The position numbers and the translations under genes were made by a program. Shown here piece after piece: positions 9,983 to 21,184 of a DNA stretch of 43,309 nt (positions within the stretch are counted from its first letter, which is position 1; every line of letters begins with the position of its first letter). Origin of the DNA: Acephala macrosclerotiorum (Eukaryota; Ascomycota; Leotiomycetes; Helotiales; Mollisiaceae); NCBI GenBank assembly GCA_014904845.1, contig MU119438.1, forward strand, positions 1 to 43,309, written 5' to 3'. The notes below the pieces were generated by a model. The model was not told where the DNA came from. It made no database searches and worked only from the letters and a program-made list of their open reading frames with translations.

Positions 9983-12119
9983 AAATATATAATAATAATA
10001 TATATTTATTTGTTTTTTAAATATTAATATTTTAATAAATATTATAAAAAAATAAATAATATTTTTAAATCGAAATTATTTAAAAATATATATATATAAA
10101 TTATATAATATAAAAAAATAATAAAATATAAAATAAAAAAAAATTTGATTATAAATTAATTCGTTTTAATTAATTAATTAATTAAAATAAAAGTAATTTT
10201 TTTTTTAATTATTTTATAATAAAAAAAAAATATATAATTAATATTATATTCAAAATTATTTATTTATAAAAAAAAAAAAAAAAAATTTTATTTTTTATTT
10301 TTAAAAAAAGTTAACAAAAAAAATAATAAATTTTAAATTTAAATTTATTATTAAAAATAATTAAATATTTTTAATTATATTTTATAAATATTATTAATTT
10401 TTTTATTTTATATTTAAAAAAAATTTATTATTAAAAAATTAATTTAATTTAAATTATAATTTATTTTTGAACGAATTTTAATAATTTAAAAAATTTATAA
10501 AAAAAATTATATTAAAAATTATATTAGTTTTTTTAAAATCAATTTATAAAAAAAATTTAAAATTTATTATAAATTATAATATTAATATTAATAAAAATCG
10601 AAATTTAAAAATTAAAATTTATAAAATTTATAAAATTATTAATATAAAATCGTTTAATAAAAATATTCGTTTTATAAACGTATAATTTTAATTTTTAATT
10701 AAATATAATTTAAATTTTTTTTTAAAAAATTAAAATAATTAATTTATTATTATATTAAAATTATTAAATCGTAAATAAATTATTATAAATTTATAAAAAA
10801 AAAATAATAAAATAAATTTTTTTATTTATTTAAATTTTTTTTATAAAATATATATTATTATATTAATTAAATTAATTAAAAATTTAATCGAAAAAATAAA
10901 AATTAAAATAATAAAAATTTATAAAAATTATTTAATAAATGAATATTTATAAATATTATAAATAATATTTAAAATTTTCATACGATTAATAAAATTAAAA
11001 ACATTGAAAAAATAATATTAAATTATAATAAAATAATAATAATAATTTTATATTTTTTTAATATAAATATAAATATATTATAATAATTTTTCAAATTTAA
11101 TTAATATAAAAAAAAATTTAAAAAAATAAAAAAATTTATATAAAAAAAATAAAGTATTAATATTAATAATTTTTTAAATATTTATATTATTAATAATTAT
11201 AATTAATTATTATTTAAATTTATTTTATTTAAATTTATAATTATTAAATTATTATTTATATTTTTTTATAATTAAAAAATCAAAAAAAAAAATTTATAAA
11301 TAATATATTTTAAATTCTTTTTTTTTTTTAATAATAATTATATTAATAATTTTAATAATTTTATAAAACGTAAAACGTTTTATATAAAATATTTATTTAA
11401 ATTTTTAATATTCGTATTTATTATAAAGTTTATTAATAAAATTTTTAATAAATTATTAAATATTTAAATTTAAAAAATAGTTTTTAATTATAATATTTAA
11501 ATATATTATTAAAAATTCAAATTAAATTAAATTGAATTTATTAAAACGTAATATATAATTTTTTAATATTTATAAATTAATTATAATTTTTTTTATTTAT
11601 TAAAATCGCGTTATATAAATTTTATAAATATATTATAATTGTTTTTATTTCGTTTTTTATATATAAAATTTATACGTAAAAAATAATATAATAAATTAAT
11701 ATTTTTAAATTTTAAATAATTAAAAATTATAAAATTTAATTATTTTTGAAATATATTAATATATAATTAAAAATATTATAATATTAATTTTATATAAAAT
11801 ATATTATTTTTATAAAAAAATAATATAAATTAAAAATTTAATAAAAATAAAAAAATTATAATTAAAGATTTTTTTTTATAAATTATATTTAAATATATTA
11901 AAATTTTTTTTTAAAAAAATAATAATATAATTTTATTTTTTTATATAATAAAATAATTTTAATTAATAAAAAAAATTAAATTTTTTAAAAAAAATTAATA
12001 AAAAAAATTATTATAAATAAAAAAAAAATTTTATTTAAAAAGTTATTAGTATTTTAAAAATTAATAATATTTATTTAATTATTTAATTATTAAAAAATCG
12101 TATATTTTTTTTTTTTTTT

Positions 12120-12188
12120 NNNNNNNNNNNNNNNNNNNNNNNNNNNNNNNNNNNNNNNNNNNNNNNNNNNNNNNNNNNNNNNNNNNNN
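12120..12188. other. Assembly gap, 69 N
   Basis: A run of 69 unknown bases begins directly after a poly-T stretch and is followed by TTTT. The true gap size is unknown. Low complexity probably stopped the assembly here. Confidence 0.98.
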
Positions 12189-14780
12189 TTTTATTATTAT
12201 TTAAAAAATTTTAATATTCGTTTTTTTTAACGAATTTTTTTAAACGATTTTTTATATATAATTTTTAAATTATTATTTTATTTATTTTGAATTTATATAT
12301 TTAATATTTTTAAATATATTTTAATTAATAAATTTAATTTTATATATTAAAACGAAATTTTTTTTATATTTAATAATAAATATTAAACTACGTTTAATTT
12401 TATTTATAATTATTTTTTTTTTTAATTTTAATTAAAATTTTTTTAAATAAAAAATTAAATAATATAATAATAATAAATTAATATTTTTATTTAATTATTT
12501 TAAAAATCGTATTTTTATTAATTTAATTTTAATTTAATTAAAAATATAAAAATTTTAAATATTTATTTTAATAATAAATATATTTTTTCAAAATTATAAT
12601 ATTAATTTTTAAATTTAATTTAATTTTAAATTTGTTTTTTATTTTATTTTATTTTTATTATATTAATATTTAATTTAAAAATTATATTATATTTTAAAAT
12701 TTATAATAAAATAAAATTTTAATATACGATTAATTTTTAATATATAATTAATAATATATTTAATAAAAAAAAATTTATATTAATTACGTTTTTTAAAAAA
12801 ATTAATTTAATTAATAAAATATAAATTTTTTTATTTAATTTATTATATAATATTAATAATATTAAAATTATATAATTTTATAAATATAATAAATTTATAT
12901 TTTTGTTTTCGTTATTTAATTATAATATAAATTATAAAATTTTATTATTATTAAATTATTATTTTTATAATTATATTTAAAATTATTTTTTTTATAATAA
13001 ATAATAATAAAAAAATATTTTATAAATATAAATTAATAATTTTTCGAAATATAATAATTTTTTAATTTAAAAACGAAATAATTTTTATATATTACGTTTT
13101 AAATATAAATATAAATATTTTTATTTAAATTTTTTAAAAGTTTAATATTTTAATTGATATTTGTTTTTTAAATAAAATAATATTATATAAAAATTTTAAA
13201 AAATATTTAATTTTTTAAAATTTATTTTAATTATTATTTTATAATTTGTAAATTTAATTATCGCTTTTAAAAAACTTTATAAATTTTAATAATTCGTTAT
13301 AATAATTAATAATTATTATATTGTATTTATTTATTTATTTTAAAATATTATATTTTTATTTTACGTTTTTTTTTTAAAATATTTTTTATATTTTTAAATT
13401 TTTTACGTTTTTTATTTTATTTTATATATTTTTTATATTTTTTTATAATTTTTTTATAATATTTAATTTAATATATATATTCGTTATTTAAATTATTATT
13501 TTTTATTATAATATAATTTAATTAAATTTTTTATTTAAAATATATATAATTTTAATTTAATAAATAATATTTTATTAATATTATATATTTTAAAAAAAAA
13601 TCGAAAATCGAAATTATTATTATTAAAAAAATTTTATATTAAAATTTTATATATAAACGTTTTATAAACATTTAACGTTTTATCGTCGATTTATAATAAT
13701 TAAATTTTAAAAAAAACGTAAAAAAAAAATTATTATTATTAAATTTATTAAATTTAAATATTATTATTAATTATATATATATTATTATTATATTAATTAA
13801 TATAATGAAATTAAAAATAATAATTTTTTATTAATAAAAATATTTATAAATTTTAATTTTATTAAAATATTTTTTTAAATATTTAATATTAAAAATAATA
13901 TAATTTTAATATAAATTTTTTTTTTATAATTTTAATCGTTTTTAAATTTTCGTAGATTAATAATAAAATTATTAATATAAATATATTAAATATATTATAA
14001 TTTTTTTTAAAATATAATTTAAATAATTTTAAAAAATTTAAAATATATTTATTTAAATTATTAAAATATTATTATAATTTTTTATTAATAAAAAATTTTT
14101 TAATTCACTTTTTATATTTTTTATTTTATAAAAACAAAATTAATTTTTATATTAATATTAATTAATAAAAAATTGAAATTCAATAATAATTAAAATAAAA
14201 AAATAATAAATAAATAAATAAATAAATTTTTAAAAACAAAAAATTAAAATTAATAAAAATTATAATAATATAAAAAAAAAATATTTTAATTTTTTTTTAA
14301 TAATATATTTATTTAATTTAAACGAAAAATAATTTTTATTATTATTAAAAAATATTAAATTAATTAAATTAATAATTATTATTTTTAATTTTTTTTTATT
14401 AATATTATAAATTAATATAATAATTAATTTAAATATTTTAATTTTATTAATTAAATTAATTATTTTTTAAAAAATATTATTCGCGTTAATATTTTAATTA
14501 TTAAAATTTAATTAATTTAAAAAAAATTAATTATTTAAAAATTTAAATTTAATATTATAAAATTTAATTAATGATTTTTTTTATTTAAAATTATATTAAT
14601 TATTTAATTATATTAATTAAAAAATTATAGAATTATTAATTTTAATTTATTATTAAAAATAAAATAAAATATAATTAAATTATTATAAATAATAATATTA
14701 ATAATAAAAATTATATATTTATTTTAAAATAATTTTATTAATTAATTAATTTTTAAATAAATAATAAATATAAATATTTA

Positions 14781-14783
<3 letters not shown>

Positions 14784-14814
<31 letters not shown>
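14784..14814. repeat. (TA)n microsatellite, about 31 bp
   Basis: Uninterrupted TA dinucleotides inside the AT-rich block, shortly before the defined end of repeat copy B. Confidence 0.9.
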
Positions 14815-14817
<3 letters not shown>

Positions 14818-14989
14818 ATAATATATATATTTAAATATACGTTTAAAAAAAATTTAACGTTTTATAAATAAATTATAAATAAAAAAAAATTTATTATATT
14901 AATTTTTAATTTTTTTATATATATTATAATTAATTTTTATTATTTAAATTTTTTTTTAAATTTTTAATCGTTAATTTATAATATTTTTT

Positions 14990-16189
14990 AAAATGTTTCT
15001 CTCGTGTCGAAAGAAAAAGTCCGTCCGCCGCCGACTCGCAAGCGAGCCAATCAGCGGACAGGCCTTTTCTTTCTTTACTCGACGCACATTTTGCTTCGCA
15101 GACCTCGCAAGGGCGCCTTTGCGAAAGACTACAAAGTCTTCGATTTTAGTAATTTACTCTTATTTTAAATTTCAAGTCAAAAGCTCTTAATTTGAGCGTT
15201 TTATAAGGATTTGAAGTTGAGACTGTTATTGAGATAGAGTTCCAGATTCTACCGGGCGATAAGAGTCGATAAACTGATAAGCTTTTTAGTGCCTAAAGCA
15301 AAAACGCACTGCGGAACTATATTACTAGAGGGACGCCCCTTGGAACTTCCGTTTCTTATATTGAGTTACTATAATCGATTCAATTAATTTGGATCACTTT
15401 ATTTAGTATATAATTCCAGAGAAAGATTTCTTAGGACTTTTCTCGAAAATTGCGCAATTATTTCAATATTTAAATACTTTAATACTTTAAATAGAAACGC
15501 ATTTACTATAAAGCTTTATACTAAAGAAATACTCTTTAGGACTCTCGTTTTTTATATCGAGTTACTACGATCGATTCAATCAATTTGAATTACTTTATTT
15601 AGTATATAATTTCAAAGAGAAATTCTTTAAAAAAAAATTTAAAAATTGCGCAATTATAAAAATATTCAATACTTAAATAAGTATTTTAATACTTAAAGTA
15701 GAAACGTACTTCTAATAAAACTTTATACTAAGAAAACACTTTTTAGAATTTTTGTTTTTTATATTAAATTATTACGATTAATTTTATTAATTATAAATAA
15801 TTATTACAATTATATTTATTAAAAAAAAACTTTTTAAAACTTTTTTTAAAAATTGTACAATTATAAAATTAATAAAAGTAAAATTTTAATATACTAGTAT
15901 TTTAATATTTAAAACGAAAACGCATTTCTAATAAAATTTTAATTCGTATTAAAAAAATATTTTTTGAAATTTTTGTTTTATATTTAATTATTACGATTAA
16001 TTTAATTAATTATAAAAAATTATTTACTAGAGAAATATTTCTTGAAATTTTCGTTAAAAATTGCGTAATTGAAATAAGATTTTTTAATATTTTTACAATT
16101 TAAAGTTTTAATACTTTAAATAAAAATATATTTAAAAATTTTACAATTATTATTTTTATAAAATACGATTATATTTTATTGATTTGTAT
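14990..16189 (-). repeat. Dispersed repeat family, copy B, with four monomers
   Basis: The best-preserved example of the family's defined end. The first 150 bp (14990-15140) are GC-normal and include the hairpin CTCGCAAGCGAG and a motif GACGCACATTTTGCTTCGC. Four tandem monomers of about 205 bp follow (about 15300, 15492, 15702 and 15916), each starting near AAACGCA. Decay rises steadily from the first monomer to the fourth. The copy ends at the segment CGATTATATTTTATTGATTTG, after which it diverges from copy C. An ATG-started frame of 65 codons at 14993-15190 lies in the end region; it is not supported as a gene because the equivalent frame is not kept in other copies. Confidence 0.82.
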
Positions 16190-19100
16190 ATTTTTATTAT
16201 ATTCTTATAATCGTTCGAAAATATTACTCGTATAATAATCTTATAACGATTTTATTTTTATTATATTTTATATTTATAATATTATTTTTTAATTTTTTTA
16301 ATATTTTTTTAAATCGAATTAATTTATTCTTATAATTTAAATATATAAAACTTTTAATATAATTTAATAAAATCTATTAAAATATTATCAATTTATATTT
16401 TATTTTTATTTTCTTTTATTAATTTAATTTTATTATTTAATTATTTCAAACAATTTAACATTTTATACTCGTAATTTCAAATCGTTTTTTATTAAAAAAA
16501 TATTAATAAAAATCAATTTTTTTTAATTATTTAATTATAATATTAATTTTATTTAAATCGATTAAAAAATACGTTTTTTTTTTTAATAATCGTTTTATTT
16601 TTATATTTTATATTTTTAAAAAAACATATAACAAATAAATAATTCGAATTAAAATTCAATTTTATATTTATTTTCTAGTATAATAATTCGTATATTAAAA
16701 AAGATTTTTTTATTTTATATCGATTTATTAAAATAAATAACGTATATTACTTTAATATTATATTTGAATTTCGTATAATAATAATCGAAACTCTCGTATT
16801 AATTGTAATACGTTAAAAAAAACTTTAAAATATTTTTTATTTATTTCAATTCTCGTTAAAACAATACGCGACAATTTTCAAATTTAATTTTCAATTTTTT
16901 ATAAAACTTTGAAATCGTATTATTAAACTTTTTTTCGCGTTTTTCGCGTTTATATTTAATAATTAAATTTATTATTCAAATTTATAATATTTAATTTAAT
17001 TGTATTTAAATTATTTTTTTACGATTATTTTTATTTTAATATTTTTTTTTTATTTTATAATAAAAATATATTCAAATTTTTTAAATAATATAAATAAAAT
17101 TCTTGTTTTATTATATATTTCAATTATATATAATATTTTTTTTAAAAATAATATAATATATATATTAAATAATTTGTATTAATATATTTATTTTAATATT
17201 ATAATTATAATATTATAATATGTAATTTTCGTATTTATTATTATACTCGTAATATAAATTATTATTCTATTATTAATTTATATTTTATAATAATTTTTAT
17301 AGTTTTTATTATTGCGATTTTTACGTGTAATTATTATAATTTATTTTTTTCTCGAGTTTAAAAATTTTTATTTATCAAAAAAATATTTATTAACGTTTTA
17401 TATTTATAAATTTGAATTATTTTTATTTTTTTTTAATAATCGCAAATAAAACGATCAAATTTCGATTTTTGATTATATTTTTTTAAAATAAAAATTTTTC
17501 GTATATACGTTTTTTAAATTTTTTTAATCAATATATTATTTTTTTTATAAATATATTTAATAAAATAATATTTAATTAATTTTTCTATTTTCAATTAATA
17601 TATTTTTTTTATTTTTTCTAAATATATTTTTATATTCGATATTTTTAATTCGTAGTTTAAAATTGAATTTTATATAATTTTATAAATTAAAAATATTACT
17701 TTTTTTACTTTATTCAATATTATATTTAAACGTTCGAAAAAACTTTTTACGAATTTTTATTTTTTATTTTTTATTTTATTAAAAAAAAATTTTATTATAA
17801 TTCGTTATTATATAATAATTACAATAATATTATATTCGTAATAATTGTTTTTTTTTTAATCGTTAATATTTTTCGATTTATTTTTATAATACGTTTAAAT
17901 AAATTTATTATTAATATTATTTTATTATATTTATTTTTTATATATATTTTAAAATTCAATTTTTTATTTATTATTATATTTAAATATTTAATTTATTTAT
18001 TATTTTATAAAATTTAATTTTCGATTTTTATTATTAAATTTTTTTTTTTTTTATTTTTTAAAAATAATAAATTGTTTTTAATTAATTCAATATATAAATT
18101 CGATTTTTTTTTTAATATTTTAATAATTTTTTTAATATATTATTTCGTTATTTTTATTATTAATTTTAAGTTTTTATTTCTTATTAAAATAATAATATTA
18201 TTTGTATAAATTATTATACGTAAATTTTTTTTAATAAATACTATTAATATAACGAAAAATATAAATAATATTAATAATTTTTATAGTAATTTATTATTGA
18301 AAACAATAAAAAAAAAATTATTTATTTTTTTATAAAATATAATAATTTTATTTATTATAAAACTTATTATTCATTTAATAATTTATTTAAAAACTTTTAA
18401 TTTTATAAAATTTTTTATTACAATTTTCGAAATTATTATATTGAACGTTTTTTTAATATTTATAAAAATTATTATTATTATTTATTTATTTTTATAATTT
18501 TTTTTAATTATATTTATAACGATTTAAACAAAGTCGATTATATTTTTTTTTACGATTTTATTTACGTAATATTATTTTAATTATTCGTTGTTTATAATTA
18601 TATAATTAAATTTATTCGTTATAATCTTTTTAAATTTTTTGTTTAATATTAATAAAAATAATATAAATTTTTATTTTTTTTTCGATCTTAGAATTTTTTT
18701 TTAATTTAAATATCAATATTAAACCGTATTTTTTAAACGAGTATATTTTCATTAAAATAATTTTATTAAATAATTTTATTATTATTTTATTAATAAAATT
18801 TTATATAAATTTAAAAATCGATATTATTATATCGTTCGAGTTTATCGTTATAATAATCGAATTTATTATAATATTTTTAATTTTTTTTTAAATAAATTTT
18901 ATTTATAATTATTTAAATTTTTTTATTAATAAATTTTCGAATAAATTTATATTGTTTTTATTAAATTTTAAAAAATAAACTAATAATCTTATTATAATTT
19001 TTTATAATTAAAATATTATTAATTAATATTAAAATTATTTATTTTTTTATTACGCGATTTAATATATTTTTTTTTCGTTAATATAATTATTTATTTTATT

Positions 19101-20640
19101 TTTTTAAAATTTCGTTTTAATATATATTAATTTGTTTCAAAGTTTATATTTATATCGTTTAATTTTTTTCTCGTTAATAAATTTTTTTTCTTTTAAATAA
19201 TTTTAATAAATTTTTTTAAATTTATTGTTTTATTAAAATATTTTTTTAATATTTAATAATTTTTTCAAATTATTTTTCTTTATATACTTTTTTATAAATT
19301 ATTATAATTTTATTAAAATATTTTTATTTTTGTTTTTTTTTTTAAATTTTTTTTTAAAATACTTTTTAAAAATTTTTAAATTTATTAATTTCGTATCGAT
19401 TTTTATTTTTTATTTTTCGACGTATATTAAAATTTTTATTTACAACGATATATAATTCGATTTTATATTTATAATCGAATTTATTTATATTATAATTTTT
19501 TTTATATTAATATAAACGAAATCGCATATAATTTTTTTTTCGTTAATATATTTATATTATTAATTATTAAATATTTATTAAATATTTAATTTATTATTCT
19601 TTTTATTAATATTTTATTTTTATTATATATTTGAAATTTATATTAATTAAAATTTTTAATTATTATTTGATTATAAATTCTTAGTATTATAATAATTTAT
19701 TTTATGATTTTTTTATTATTTTTTTTATTTGTTAATCGATATATATTATATATATATAATTCGTTTAATAATTTAATAAATATTTTTTTTTTTAATTTAT
19801 TAATTATAAAAATATACGATTATATTTTTCTTTATATAAATAAATATTTGAAAACGTTTTTTTTATTTGATTATTAATTTGAATATATTATAAAACGAAT
19901 ATATTTTAATTCGTTTTTTTTATAATTTGTTTAATATAAATATAATCGATTTTTAAATTAAAATAATTGTAATTTTTTTTTCGAATTCGAATTATAATAA
20001 AATTTTATATTATTATTTTTTTTTGATTATATTTTTTAATAATATTGTAATTTTTTTAACAATTTAAAAAAATATATAATTAATTTGTAATTGTATTTTT
20101 TATTATAATAATTAATCAATATATATTTTTTTATAATATATTTATTTATATTTATTTATATTTTTTATTTTTACAATATAATTTAAAATAATATTTTTAA
20201 TAATTCGAATAATATTTCAATTTTTTTTTATTATTTAATATAATAAAATTTTTTGATTTATTAAATAATTTTATATATTTTTTTAATATATTTTTTTCTT
20301 TGAAAAATAAAAAAATATTTTCAAACTTTGATTTTTTTTTATAAAATATTTTAATTATTTTAAATTCGTATTTATGAACTCGTATAATTTCTTTTTTCAC
20401 GTATTTTTTATTTATATAATTTACGTTTTTTCTTTGAAATTCAATTTTACGAATTAAAACTTTTTTCTATTTTTTTATTTTATTAATTGAAATTATTTCA
20501 ATTTTTTTTTCGAATTTCTTTTACATTTTTAAAATTTTCGTTTACTACGTGATTTTTTTGTATATAACTACAATAATTCGAGTCGTGTAATTAGTTTTCA
20601 ATATTTCTATATAATTACTATTTTTGAAAATAAAACAAAT
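16190..20640. repeat. AT-rich, T-biased block (decayed transposon, type unknown)
   Basis: RIP-like composition, with more residual CpG, TC and GA than the first block and long T-rich runs on the plus strand (for example 17520-17660, 18000-18120 and 19300-19400). The minus strand is therefore A-rich, which would fit an element whose coding strand is the minus strand. Short open frames at 17000-17182 (plus) and 20197-20400 (minus) are of Lys/Asn/Ile/Phe-type composition, expected by chance in such DNA. No reverse transcriptase, integrase or transposase motif could be recognised. Confidence 0.7.
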
Positions 20641-21184
20641 TTCGCGATCTACGATATTCGTTCGCTATCGAACTTATCGGAGCCCACACTGAAAAATTGC
20701 CTCGAAAAAATAAGAAGGACGGAGGAATAATACATGGTATACAGACTACTAATGCAGCTAACCCCCCTATGCCACGTATACTTACTCTGACATTTACCCT
20801 CTCTAGATGTTTACCTTCTCCTATCTTACCTTCCTTCTCTACCTTGTCTTACCTTCTCCTACTCGGCTCAATAGTAACGCAGGAATTATCCCGCATTTAC
20901 CGGGTTCGGAACGAAATCAACCAGCTGGGTAGAATACCAATCGCCCGGCGGGCTACGCCCCTTTTAGCTGGAAGAACGCCTGATTATTGCGTGCAGTATA
21001 TTCAAACGGCAGCAGCGTCAGCGGTCGGCACAACGATCGGCAGATTGGAAAGCCTATCACGTGCAGAAGAAGACTTGCAAAATATATCTGGAAGTATTTA
21101 ATACCATTGCAACACAAATACTTCTTCCATTCTATTCAGTCCCCACGTGACGCTAAATCCAACAAAATACTAGCTAAGCGGTAG
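20641..21184. other. Normal-composition DNA 3' of the secreted-protein gene; no gene recognised
   Basis: Composition changes sharply to normal at about 20640. At about 20790-20865 there is a pyrimidine-rich run with repeated ACCTTCTC. A plus-strand frame over 20697-21101 lacks an ATG at its start. Another plus frame near 20996-21170 reads WKAYHVQKKTCKIYLEVF, vaguely like a transposon gag region, but too short to call. The palindrome GTCACGTGAC at 21184-21193 overlaps the stop codon of the neighbouring gene. Confidence 0.4.

Larger units (their letters stand above)
9983..14989. repeat. AT-rich block between two facing repeat ends
   Basis: Almost pure A/T with scattered CpG and no open frame. 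It lies between the defined ends of copies A and B, which face each other, so it may be the destroyed body of one larger element or an unrelated insertion. Near 13370-13450 the plus strand is distinctly T-rich. A gap of N bases interrupts it. Confidence 0.75.

Noticed and set aside
14990..16189. CRISPR-like array, because of regularly spaced monomers
   Set aside because: Monomers are about 205 bp and similar along their whole length, with no short repeat/unique spacer pattern; this is a eukaryotic tandem repeat.
17000..17182. 60-codon hydrophobic frame that could be read as a membrane peptide
   Set aside because: Phe/Ile/Asn/Lys content is what A/T-only DNA encodes by chance; no conserved feature or promoter.
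20897..20935. Possible 5S rRNA or tRNA fragment (CGGGTTCGGAACG)
   Set aside because: Only a short resemblance; no surrounding helices or internal promoter boxes could be traced.
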